Source: an uncultured Cloacibacillus sp.
GTDB taxonomy: Bacteria > Synergistota > Synergistia > Synergistales > Synergistaceae
Direction of reading: 5' to 3'
DNA length: 9,809 nucleotides
Assembly: GCA_900545755.1 (NCBI GenBank)
Contig: URAG01000081.1
Span: 1-9,809 of the forward strand
Shown: positions 1 to 5,819 of the stretch, one piece after another
Numbering within the stretch: position 1 is the first letter of the stretch
Layout of the letters: each line of letters begins with the position of its first letter
Notes under the pieces: model-generated
What the model was told of the DNA's origin: nothing
Databases searched by the model: none
Seen by the model: the letters and a program-made list of their open reading frames with translations, nothing else
Position numbers and translations under genes: made by a program

Positions 1-913
1 CGGCGAAGCCGGCTTCCGTAACGAAGTAGTCTGCCAGCTTGAGGCCGTATTTGGTCGCCATGACGCTGTTGCAGCCGTGGGCGATGTTCGCGAATGGGCC
101 GCCGTGGATGAAGGCCGGGACGTGTTCGAGCGTCTGGACGAGGTTCGGCTTTATCGCGTCTTTGAGCAGCATAGCCATCGCGCCCTGTGCTTCGAGATCG
201 CGCGCGGTGACGGGCTTATCCTCGTAAGTGTAGGCGACGATGATGTTCGCGAGGCGTTCCTTGAGGTCTCCTATGCCTTTCGAGAGGCAGAGTATAGCCA
301 TGATCTCTGAGGCGACTGTGATGTCGAAGCCGTCCTGGCGCGGCACGCCGTCGACCTTGCCGCCAAGTCCTATGACTATGTTGCGCAGCGCGCGGTCGTT
401 CATGTCGAGAACGCGTTTGAAGACTATGCGGCGCGGGTCGATGTTCAGCGGGTTGCCCTGCTGGACGGAGTTGTCGAGCATCGCGGCGAGAAGGTTGTGC
501 GCCGAGGTGATGGCGTGGAAGTCGCCCGTGAAGTGGATGTTGATGTCTTCCATCGGGACGACCTGGCTGTATCCGCCTCCGGCGGCTCCGCCCTTGACTC
601 CGAAGACGGGGCCGAGCGATGGCTCGCGGAGCGCGAGCGTGACTTTTTTGCCGAGTTTCGCGAGCGCCTGCGCGAGTCCTACGGACGTCGTCGTCTTGCC
701 TTCGCCCGCGGGGGTCGGCGTTATCGCGGTGACGAGGATGAGCTTTCCGTCCTTGTTGTCTTTTACTTTATCCCAAAGGCCGAAGGAAACCTTCGCCTTG
801 TATTTGCCGTAGAGTTCAAGGTCGTCCGCGTCTATATCGAGACGCTTGGCCACTTCGGTTATTGGTTCCATCTCAGCCCGCTGCGCTATTTCGATGTCGC
901 TCAGAAAAGCCAT
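1..913 (-). CDS. fhs: Formate--tetrahydrofolate ligase (10-formyl-THF synthetase), N-terminal 304 residues, cut by left edge
   Basis: This enzyme makes 10-formyl-THF from formate, THF and ATP in the cytoplasm. It feeds one-carbon metabolism and, in anaerobes, the methyl branch of formate assimilation. Reading leftward from the ATG at 913, the protein opens [11 protein letters not shown]. It shows the P-loop [12 protein letters not shown] at about residues 65-76, then [19 protein letters not shown] (97-115), [13 protein letters not shown] (123-135) and [13 protein letters not shown] (195-207), all family hallmarks. Family members are usually about 550 residues, so just over half is present and the stop lies outside the window. 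AGGAG at 926-922 (minus strand) sits about eight bases before the start and fixes it. RNase HI lies upstream on the same strand, with 103 bp between. The sequence is intact as far as it goes, with no frameshift or missing motif. Confidence 0.97.
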   Translation of the reverse strand, partial: MAFLSDIEIAQRAEMEPITEVAKRLDIDADDLELYGKYKAKVSFGLWDKVKDNKDGKLILVTAITPTPAGEGKTTTSVGLAQALAKLGKKVTLALREPSLGPVFGVKGGAAGGGYSQVVPMEDINIHFTGDFHAITSAHNLLAAMLDNSVQQGNPLNIDPRRIVFKRVLDMNDRALRNIVIGLGGKVDGVPRQDGFDITVASEIMAILCLSKGIGDLKERLANIIVAYTYEDKPVTARDLEAQGAMAMLLKDAIKPNLVQTLEHVPAFIHGGPFANIAHGCNSVMATKYGLKLADYFVTEAGFA

Positions 914-948
914 TGTTATCACTCCTGACGATTTTTTTATATTAAAGA

Positions 949-983
949 CGCCGCGCGTAAAATTTTTATAAAATTACACGGCG
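949..983 (-). terminator. Possible weak hairpin between RNase HI and fhs
   Basis: CGCCG at 949-953 can pair with CGGCG at 979-983. A further imperfect inner stem closes an AT-rich loop. Read on the minus strand, the hairpin is followed only by TCTTTAAT, so the U-tract is poor. It may be a weak terminator for the RNase HI transcript or simply part of the fhs leader. The surrounding 930-1016 stretch is very AT-rich and carries the 10-mer CGCGTAAAAT twice (954-963 and 997-1006). Confidence 0.28.
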
Positions 984-1016
984 CTTCTTTATTCTCCGCG
1001 TAAAATATAAAATCTG

Positions 1017-1421
1017 CTAACGCGCGCCTCCGACCGCGTTGTCTATCGCTTCGTTGGAGAGCTTGTCGGCGCGCTTGTTGCGCTCGCGCGGTATCCATTC
1101 GTATACGACCGTCATGCCCTCCGCGATGCTCCACGCCACCTGCGCGAGCTCGCGCAGGTGCGGCAGTTTTATCTTCCACTGCCTTGCAAGCTGGCTGACG
1201 ACGAGCTTGCTGTCGCCGCGCATCGTGAGGCGCGTCACGCCGCGCTCACGCGCCGCCTTGAGCAGAAGTATGGCCGCGTTGTACTCCGCTTCGTTGTTGG
1301 TCTTGCGTCCGAGGTAGCTCGCAGTCTCCCAGACCGCGGCGCCGTCGCCGCCGTCGAGCCATGCGCCCGCGCCAGCGTCTCCGGGGTTGCCGCGCGACGC
1401 TCCGTCAAAGTATCCCGTCAT
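1017..1421 (-). CDS. rnhA: Ribonuclease HI family protein, short form without basic protrusion
   Basis: RNase HI cuts the RNA strand of RNA-DNA hybrids, removing R-loops and replication primers. The four carboxylates of the two-metal site are visible: Asp in YFDGASRGNPG near the N-terminus, Glu in NNEAEYNA, Asp in RGDSKLVV and Asp in RERNKRADKL. The stretch between the third and fourth acids (KLVVSQLARQWKIKLPHLRELA...) is short and lacks the Trp/Lys-rich basic protrusion of the E. coli enzyme. It resembles the compact RNase HI type found in many Gram-positives and archaea. The total is 134 residues from ATG at 1421. A TTG two codons upstream (1427) is an alternative start that lies at better distance (10 nt) from the GGAGGGAG ribosome site, so the exact start is uncertain. 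The gene diverges from ybaK. Confidence 0.9.
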   Translation of the reverse strand: MTGYFDGASRGNPGDAGAGAWLDGGDGAAVWETASYLGRKTNNEAEYNAAILLLKAARERGVTRLTMRGDSKLVVSQLARQWKIKLPHLRELAQVAWSIAEGMTVVYEWIPRERNKRADKLSNEAIDNAVGGAR

Positions 1422-1461
1422 TTCCAATGTGCAGTTGCTCCCTCCGCCGCATTTTTTGCGC

Positions 1462-1497
1462 TATACTTTCCTATTATATGCGACAGTAATACGGAGG
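1462..1497. promoter_or_regulatory. Divergent promoter region for rnhA (minus) and ybaK (plus)
   Basis: This is an AT-rich patch between two divergent starts. On the minus strand a perfect TATAAT -10 box lies at 1478-1473, about 45-50 bp before the RNase HI start. TTACCT sits 16 bp upstream of it as a weak -35. On the plus strand TATACT (1462-1467) and TATTAT (1472-1477) are candidate -10 boxes for ybaK, but no good -35 is visible. The ybaK ribosome site GGAGG (1493-1497) lies 8 bases before its ATG. The boxes are read by eye only. Confidence 0.4.
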
Positions 1498-1505
1498 TAA
1501 ACACT

Positions 1506-1985
1506 ATGGCCGCAGTTAAAAAGACGAACGCAGTACGACAGCTCGAAAGCAAGAAGATCCCCTTCGAGCTGTTGGAATACGAGATAGACGAGGAGCTGCT
1601 GTCCGCTGAGGACGCGGCGGCAAAGACCGGCATCCCAGAAGAGCGGACTTTCAAAACGCTCTGCTGCCGCGGAGACAAGACGGGCGTGATGATGGTCTGC
1701 GTGCCCGCGGGGCGCGAGCTGGACTTCAAGGCGCTCGCCGCAGCCTCCGGCAACAAGAGCGCCGAGCTCGTGCATCTCAAGGAGGTGCAGGGGCTCACCG
1801 GCTACGTGCGCGGCGGCTGCTCGCCGCTCGGCACGAAGAAAAAATATCCCGTCGTCATCGACGACTCCGCGATGAAGTTCGATTTCATCACGGTCAACGC
1901 TGGGCACCGCGGGCTGCTCTTCAAGCTTGCGCCCGCCGATTTGGTGAAAGCGACGGAAGCGAAGCTCGCGCCGATAATGAGATGA
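1506..1985 (+). CDS. ybaK: YbaK/EbsC-type Cys-tRNA(Pro) deacylase
   Basis: This is a trans-editing protein that hydrolyses Cys-tRNA(Pro), formed when prolyl-tRNA synthetase mischarges cysteine. It spans 159 residues, the normal length for the family. Lys50 in RTFKTL matches the invariant active-site lysine of YbaK proteins. The glycine-rich motif GYVRGGCSPLGTKKKYPVVID (residues ~100-120) matches the family's GGCSPxGxKK signature. The start is the ATG at 1506 with GGAGG 8 bases upstream. An upstream in-frame extension lies antisense to RNase HI and is not credible. The stop codon overlaps the ATG of the following transporter gene (ATGA, four bases), so the two are translationally coupled. No functional link between an editing enzyme and the transporter is evident. 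Confidence 0.94.
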   Translation: MAAVKKTNAVRQLESKKIPFELLEYEIDEELLSAEDAAAKTGIPEERTFKTLCCRGDKTGVMMVCVPAGRELDFKALAAASGNKSAELVHLKEVQGLTGYVRGGCSPLGTKKKYPVVIDDSAMKFDFITVNAGHRGLLFKLAPADLVKATEAKLAPIMR

Positions 1986-2911
1986 CCCCTGCTGCGGAGC
2001 TTGCGCCGGCTCCTAAAAAATGGCAGCTCATACTCGCGTACTTCCTTATGTACGTCGTATGGGGGTCGTCGTATCTTGCGATACGTTACTCGGTCGAGAC
2101 CATTCCGCCGTTTTTGTCGGGCGGCCTGCGCTTTGCGACGGCAGGTGCCATCCTGCTGCCGCTGCGCCTTTTACAGACGCGCGACATCCCGACGGTGCGC
2201 GGCTGGGTCGCCGCGTTCGTCACGTCGCTGCTGCCGTTCTCCGTAACCTACGGACTCATCACGACCGCCGAGACGGTCATTCCGTCGTCTATAGCGGCGC
2301 TGCTGCTAGCGATAGAGCCGCTGTGGTTCTGCCTGCTCGGCTGGCTCTTCTTCAAAGGCAAAAAGCCTGAGCCCCGCCACTACATAGGCATAGCGGCGGG
2401 CTTCGCCGGAGTCTGCATCCTCATCGCGGGAGACCCGAACGCGGACCTCTCGCTGCGCACCGGCTACACTTTCTGGATGCTGCTCGTCGTCGCGGCAAGC
2501 GTGACGTGGGTCGTCGGCGCGTTTATTTCAAAGACTCCCGGCATACATCATGACCCGCTGACAGTCTCCGGCATGCAGATGATATGCGGCGGGGCCCAGA
2601 TGATGCTGCTCCAGCTCGCAGTGTCTGCTTACACCGGAGAGTACCCCGACTTTGGAGGCATTTCGATGCGCTCGCTCGTCGCGCTCGGCTATCTTATCTT
2701 CTTCGGCTCTCTCGCGGGCTACACCTCGTTCGTCTGGCTCATGCGCTGCCAGCCCGCGAACCGCGTCGGCACGCACGCATTCGTCAACCCCGTAATAGCG
2801 GTCATAATGGGATGGCTCGTCGGCGGAGAACGGCTCCGCGCGAACGTCGTGATAGCGACGGCGCTGGTCGTCGTCTCCGTCGTCATCATGATATGGGAAA
2901 AGCGGAAATGA
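1982..2911 (+). CDS. DMT-superfamily (EamA) ten-helix membrane transporter
   Basis: This is a cytoplasmic-membrane permease of the drug/metabolite transporter superfamily. The 309 residues hold ten hydrophobic segments, at roughly 14-33, 42-63, 74-92, 100-124, 134-150, 162-184, 196-217, 230-253, 262-281 and 287-304. They form the two EamA repeats, each about 140 residues. The motifs VVWGSSYLAIRYSVETIPPF (helix 1), AALLLAIEPLWFCLLGWLFF (helix 4) and HAFVNPVIAVIMGWLVGGERL (helix 9) are typical of YedA-like members, which include amino-acid and metabolite exporters. Substrate cannot be read from sequence. The ATG overlaps the ybaK stop. The first twelve residues are Ala/Pro-rich and cytoplasmic. 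The protein ends in a short basic tail, WEKRK. Confidence 0.92.
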   Translation: MTPAAELAPAPKKWQLILAYFLMYVVWGSSYLAIRYSVETIPPFLSGGLRFATAGAILLPLRLLQTRDIPTVRGWVAAFVTSLLPFSVTYGLITTAETVIPSSIAALLLAIEPLWFCLLGWLFFKGKKPEPRHYIGIAAGFAGVCILIAGDPNADLSLRTGYTFWMLLVVAASVTWVVGAFISKTPGIHHDPLTVSGMQMICGGAQMMLLQLAVSAYTGEYPDFGGISMRSLVALGYLIFFGSLAGYTSFVWLMRCQPANRVGTHAFVNPVIAVIMGWLVGGERLRANVVIATALVVVSVVIMIWEKRK

Positions 2912-2986
2912 TTTCCAGTGCGGCGTCATATGTTGTAAAATAAATATGAAGTCAGAGGCAGTTCTCAAATTTTATAAACAACACTG

Positions 2987-2993
2987 AAAGGAG
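2987..2993 (+). promoter_or_regulatory. ridA ribosome binding site (AAAGGAG)
   Basis: AAAGGAG sits 8 bases before the ridA ATG. The preceding 2912-2986 gap is AT-rich and may carry ridA's own promoter (TATAAA at 2973-2978), but no convincing -35 was found. Read-through from the transporter gene is equally possible. Confidence 0.6.
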
Positions 2994-3001
2994 ACATTTC
3001 A

Positions 3002-3385
3002 ATGTCAAAAGAAGTAGTAAGCACGACAAACGCACCGGCGGCGATAGGCCCCTACTCCCAGGCGATCAAGGCAGGCGGATTCCTTTTCATATCGGGACAG
3101 ATCCCGCTCGACCCCGCGACCGGAACGGTGGTTCCCGGATGCGTCGGTTGCCAGGCCGAGCAGTCGCTGAAGAACCTCTCCGCGATACTCGCAAGCCAGG
3201 GGCTCACGACGGCCGACGTCGTCAAGACGACGGTCTTCATTAAGGATATGAACGACTTCGCGACGGTCAACGAGGTATATGCGAAGTACTTCGCCGAAAA
3301 CGCCCCCGCGCGCTCCTGCGTCGAGGTCGGACGCCTTCCGAAGGATGTGCTCGTAGAGATAGAGGCTATAGCGGCCTGCAAGTAA
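3002..3385 (+). CDS. ridA: RidA (YjgF/YER057c/UK114) reactive-intermediate enamine/imine deaminase
   Basis: RidA hydrolyses 2-aminoacrylate and related imines to the 2-oxoacid plus ammonia, protecting PLP enzymes from damage. The length of 127 residues is standard. Visible family features are [13 protein letters not shown] (10-22), [13 protein letters not shown] (29-41), the substrate-carboxylate-binding Arg104 in [15 protein letters not shown] (matching Arg105 of the E. coli and Salmonella proteins) and the C-terminal EIEAIA with the expected glutamates. The presence of this Arg supports a true RidA rather than one of the Rid subfamilies lacking it. The gene converges on sdaAA, which encodes a serine dehydratase subunit whose reaction proceeds through 2-aminoacrylate. 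It ends just before a strong hairpin terminator. Confidence 0.96.
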   Translation: MSKEVVSTTNAPAAIGPYSQAIKAGGFLFISGQIPLDPATGTVVPGCVGCQAEQSLKNLSAILASQGLTTADVVKTTVFIKDMNDFATVNEVYAKYFAENAPARSCVEVGRLPKDVLVEIEAIAACK

Positions 3386-3394
3386 ACTGTAAAG

Positions 3395-3439
3395 ATAACG
3401 AAAAAAGCGGACGCTCAGTGCGTCCGCTTTTTTCGTTAT
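3395..3439. terminator. Perfect 20-bp bidirectional intrinsic terminator
   Basis: Positions 3395-3414 and 3420-3439 are exact inverted repeats around the 5-base loop TCAGT. The core is GCGGACGC/GCGTCCGC flanked by A6 and T6, so each strand reads a GC stem followed by a T-run. It lies 9 bp after the ridA stop and about 80 bp after the sdaAA stop, placed to end both converging transcripts. Confidence 0.93.
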
Positions 3440-3442
3440 AAA

Positions 3443-3520
3443 ACTTACCGTAAAGCGCGCAGCTTCGGCGTTGCAGTCGTGGATGCTGATATATTCTTCG
3501 GAATCGCGGCGTTTATACAT
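3443..3520 (-). pseudogene. Possible 5' remnant of a small gene directly behind sdaAA
   Basis: On the minus strand an ATG follows the sdaAA stop with no gap (TAA then ATG at 3520). The reading frame begins MYKRRDSEEYISIHDCNAEAA, with codon use like its neighbours, and after about 26 codons runs into the terminator hairpin. The YISIHDC stretch reminds me of the start of a small uncharacterised protein family seen in anaerobic Firmicutes. That is recollection, not a search. The frame stays open antisense through ridA, which is almost certainly accidental. It may be a gene truncated by deletion, or chance. Confidence 0.28.
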
Positions 3521-4402
3521 TTACCCGCCGAGCTTTCCCGTCTCTCCTATCCTTTTTACAATCTCCGCCGCCGTGGGCGTGACGGCGAGGCCGCCCTGCG
3601 AAGTCTCTCGCAGCGCGGGAGCCATCATTCTGCCTATCTGCCCCATCGAATCTATCACTTCGTCGAGCGGTATCGCCGACTCAATACCGGCGAGCGCCAT
3701 ATCTGCGCAAATTATACCGTTCGCGACTAATATGCCGTTGCGCTTTATGCAGGGACACTCCACGAGTCCGCCCACGGGGTCGCAGGCGAGGCCGAGGACG
3801 GATTTGAAGGTCATCGCGGCGGCGTGCGCGGAAGCCGCGGGCGAGCCGCCTTCGAGATAGACGAGCGCCGCGGAACCCATAGCCGCGGCCGCGCCGCATT
3901 CGGCCTGACAGCCCCCGTCTGCGCCAGCGAGCGTCGCGCGGAAGGCCGTCACCTCGCCGACCGCGCCCGCCGTAATGAGCGCGTTTACGAGCAATTCGTC
4001 CGTGTCCTTGCCTTTGCCGCGGAAAAATTCCCACGCGAATATCATGCCGGGGATGATGCCGCAGCTTCCCGCCGTCGGCGCGGCGACGATTCGCCCCATG
4101 ACGGCGTTGTACGAGGCGACCTCCATCGCCGTCGCCGATGCCGCCGCTATGAACTCGCCCGCCATTCCGCCTCCGTGCGCGCGCAGTTTCGCACCCATCG
4201 GCCGCTCTATGCGGCAGGGTATCGTGTTCGCGCAGGCCTCGCGCACGCTGCGTCTCATGTCAGCGAGCCGCTCAGCCATGCGCGCGCATATCTCTTCGGG
4301 CGCGATGCCGCTTTCTTTAGAGTCGAGAATTATCACGGCCTCCGGGAAAGAAATTTTTTTCTCCTCCGCAAGCGCTACGATTTTCTCTACGGCCTTGAGC
4401 AT
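3521..4402 (-). CDS. sdaAA: L-serine dehydratase, iron-sulfur-dependent, alpha subunit
   Basis: This is the catalytic subunit of the oxygen-sensitive [4Fe-4S] enzyme that converts L-serine to pyruvate and ammonia. The 293 residues match the alpha chain of the two-subunit (Bacillus/Clostridium-type) enzyme. Cys165 (GGCQAECG), Cys207 (CDPVGG) and Cys218 (ECPC) have the spacing 42 and 11 that is known for the three cluster ligands of the Legionella single-chain enzyme. The conserved APTAGSCGIIPG (108-119) and GGLVECPCIKRN (211-222) are present. The ATG overlaps the last base of the sdaAB stop (TGATG), so the subunits are coupled. The frame is intact. The gene converges with ridA across a bidirectional terminator. 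Confidence 0.96.
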   Translation of the reverse strand: MLKAVEKIVALAEEKKISFPEAVIILDSKESGIAPEEICARMAERLADMRRSVREACANTIPCRIERPMGAKLRAHGGGMAGEFIAAASATAMEVASYNAVMGRIVAAPTAGSCGIIPGMIFAWEFFRGKGKDTDELLVNALITAGAVGEVTAFRATLAGADGGCQAECGAAAAMGSAALVYLEGGSPAASAHAAAMTFKSVLGLACDPVGGLVECPCIKRNGILVANGIICADMALAGIESAIPLDEVIDSMGQIGRMMAPALRETSQGGLAVTPTAAEIVKRIGETGKLGG

Positions 4403-5064
4403 CAGTCTTCACCCTCTATCTTTATCACTCGGACGATGCCCGGGTGCATGTTGCGCATCACTTCCGTGTCCACGCCGGCGCCCGCCGGGTCGAGCTCTAT
4501 CACCATTGTGGCGAGTCCGCCGCGCGAGTCGCGGTGCAGCTTCATTGTAGCGATATTCACGCCGTGAGCCGAGAGGTACGACGTAACGGCGCTGACGACG
4601 CCCTGCACGTCCTTGTTCATTATTATTACGGCCGGCAGCGCGCACGATATGTCTACCTGGAAGCCGTCTAGCTTGTGCAGCAGCACCGCGCCGCCGCCTA
4701 TCGAGTATCCGACCGCCTCCATCGTGCGTCCTTCGCCTTCGACGACGATGCGCACGGAATTTGGATGCGCGCCAGCGACTTCTTCTGTATGGAACTCGAA
4801 TTCCATCCCGGCCTCGCGCGCAAGCTCGAAAGCGCGCCTTATGCCAGGGTCGTCCTGCGTCATGCCCATGAGCCCGGCGACGAGCGCCTTGTCCGTTCCG
4901 TGCCCTGCGCCGGTGCTCGCGAAGCTGCCGCGCATATATAGCGCCGCTTTTTTTATCTCGCCGCCCCAGCACATGCGGACGATGCGCCCGATGTGCGCCG
5001 CTCCCGCAGTGTGGCTAGACGACGGCCCGACCATGACGGGCCCGATGATTTCCCAAACCGGCAT
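4402..5064 (-). CDS. sdaAB: L-serine dehydratase, iron-sulfur-dependent, beta subunit with ACT domain
   Basis: This is the partner of SdaAA, first gene of the minus-strand pair. The 220 residues match the usual beta chain. The N-terminal domain carries VGPSSSHTAGAAHIG (12-26), the serine-binding signature of the family, and GSFASTGAGHGTDKAL (46-61). Residues ~146-219 (IIMNKDVQGVVSAVTSYLS...NIATMKLHRDSRGGLATMVIE) form an ACT domain, the regulatory fold that usually binds an amino acid, here probably serine. The start is the ATG at 5064, preceded by a modest GGGGTGA ribosome site. A candidate promoter lies 45-70 bp upstream. The gene is divergent from the lysW cluster, with 587 bp between. Confidence 0.95.
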   Translation of the reverse strand: MPVWEIIGPVMVGPSSSHTAGAAHIGRIVRMCWGGEIKKAALYMRGSFASTGAGHGTDKALVAGLMGMTQDDPGIRRAFELAREAGMEFEFHTEEVAGAHPNSVRIVVEGEGRTMEAVGYSIGGGAVLLHKLDGFQVDISCALPAVIIMNKDVQGVVSAVTSYLSAHGVNIATMKLHRDSRGGLATMVIELDPAGAGVDTEVMRNMHPGIVRVIKIEGED

Positions 5065-5430
5065 ACCATCACCCCGATTTCAGAAGATTATGCGATACGA
5101 GGCTATCTTATATGAAGCGGACGCAAATGACAAACGCGGGCGCAAAGCGCCGGACGTTCCGCCGCGCCGGAGCGCGCGCATACGGCGCGGCAGCGCGCCG
5201 CAGATTTACGGACGCGATGCGGAACTGCGGATTTTCCCCAGCTTTGACGAAAACAGAGAGCCGCGCGTGCCCCACTACTGTGCGCCGGACTTGCCCGCAA
5301 TTCTCCGCGCGCGCGTCAATTTCATGCAGACGGGTACGAGTTCGGTCGCTCGCAGTAAACCATCGCTTCGCCGTATATTCCGCGCAAAGAAGAAAAATCG
5401 TTTTCCCTGGGTGCACGCCGCATTCTGCTC
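5065..5430. other. Gene-free GC-rich stretch upstream of sdaAB, hairpin-prone
   Basis: No recognisable gene was found on either strand. Open frames exist (for example 5112-5441 plus and 5108-5458 minus), but they are Arg/Ala-rich, lack clear ribosome sites and show weaker third-position GC than the real genes. Positions 5139-5200 are packed with GC palindromes: GGCGC-AAA-GCGCC at 5139-5151, CGGCGCG-GCAG-CGCGCCG at 5183-5200, and a competing pair of CCGCGCC (5162-5168) with GGCGCGG (5184-5190). The 8-mer GCGCCGGA occurs at 5147 and 5164. This could be an sdaAB regulatory region, a small RNA or a decayed gene. Nothing in it decides between these. Confidence 0.5.
5107..5133 (-). promoter_or_regulatory. 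Candidate sdaAB promoter
   Basis: On the minus strand TTGTCA (5133-5128) resembles a -35 box with five of six consensus bases. TATAAG (5112-5107) resembles a -10 with five of six. The 15-bp spacing is slightly short. The implied transcript would start about 35 bases before the sdaAB ATG. Confidence 0.4.
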
Positions 5431-5458
5431 TTGACAAATAAAATCTTCGGTGTATCAT
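5431..5458 (+). promoter_or_regulatory. Sigma70-type promoter for the lysW cluster
   Basis: A perfect TTGACA at 5431-5436 is followed, 16 bp on, by TATCAT at 5453-5458 (five of six to TATAAT). Transcription would start near 5465, about 187 nt before the lysW ATG. The -10 region lies inside small symmetric elements: GTAT-C-ATAC at 5452-5460, and GGTG (5449-5452) matched by CACC (5463-5466). These could be part of a repressor site. Confidence 0.72.
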
Positions 5459-5464
5459 ACCTCA

Positions 5465-5651
5465 CCAGGATAAATGAACTTTTTATTATTTTATCCAATC
5501 TAAATTGTTAAATCTACAGCAATTTATGAACCATCGTAAGAGAAGTAAGTGGGCATAAGGTTGTAGAAAACAAATTATTAGATAAATAGAAAATAAAAAG
5601 CTCATATAAGTTTAAGAAAAATATAAATTTTTAATCGGAGGTTATTTTTCT
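5465..5651 (+). promoter_or_regulatory. Long AT-rich 5' leader of lysW
   Basis: The stretch between the predicted start site and lysW is unusually AT-rich for this window. GGATAAA (5468-5474) can pair with TTTATCC (5490-5496) at the very 5' end of the transcript. I see no L-box lysine riboswitch, T-box or intrinsic terminator in it. A nine-codon frame at 5474-5503 (MNFLLFYPI) has poor ribosome-site spacing and no Lys or Arg codons. GGAGGT at 5637-5642 is the lysW ribosome site, 9 bases before its ATG. Function unknown. A leader this long and AT-rich may be a translation enhancer or a regulatory target. Confidence 0.5.
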
Positions 5652-5819
5652 ATGAAAGCTGTTTGCGTAGTTTGCGAGGCCAATGTCACCGTCCCGGACG
5701 ATTGCTGCGAAGGCGAGCTCGTCATCTGCCCCGACTGCGGGACCGAGCTCGAGGTAGTTTCGCTAGAACCGCTCACGCTTGAGGAAGCGCCGCAGGTTCA
5801 GGAAGACTGGGGAGAATAA
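5652..5819 (+). CDS. lysW: LysW amino-group carrier protein
   Basis: LysW is a small acidic carrier whose C-terminal glutamate is joined to the alpha-amino group of alpha-aminoadipate (or glutamate in the ornithine branch). This protects the amine and presents the substrate to LysZ, LysY and LysJ. The frame encodes 55 residues. CVVC (5-8) and CPDC (26-29) form the zinc knuckle, with CC at 18-19 between them. An acidic tail ends in EDWGE, the invariant carrier terminus with Glu55 as the attachment residue. Length, cysteine spacing and terminus all match LysW of Thermus and archaea. The stop TAA shares its last base with the lysX ATG (TAATG). The codons for the final Trp-Gly-Glu (GGGGAGAA) also form the lysX ribosome site. 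It is the first gene after a strong promoter and a long leader. Confidence 0.96.
   Translation: MKAVCVVCEANVTVPDDCCEGELVICPDCGTELEVVSLEPLTLEEAPQVQEDWGE

Noticed and set aside
937..1179. 80-codon minus-strand frame overlapping the RNase HI 3' end
   Set aside because: Out of frame with the RNase HI gene, whose active-site residues span the overlap; no supporting motif.
4613..5434. Long plus-strand frame antisense to sdaAB
   Set aside because: A shadow of the well-supported sdaAB reading frame that runs on into the intergenic stretch.
5112..5441. 109-codon plus-strand frame between sdaAB and lysW
   Set aside because: Very Arg/Ala-rich, only a weak GAGG before it, modest third-position GC compared with neighbours, no recognisable motif, and it ends inside the lysW promoter.
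5108..5458. 116-codon minus-strand frame over the same gap
   Set aside because: Starts inside the lysW promoter, lacks a ribosome site and recognisable domains; it looks like a by-product of GC-rich sequence.
5474..5503. Nine-codon frame MNFLLFYPI in the lysW leader as a second attenuator peptide
   Set aside because: Ribosome-site spacing is too short, it has no Lys or Arg codons, and no terminator hairpin follows.
5465..5651. Lysine riboswitch or T-box before lysW
   Set aside because: The conserved core sequences of the L-box and the T-box were not found; the stretch is mostly low-complexity AT.
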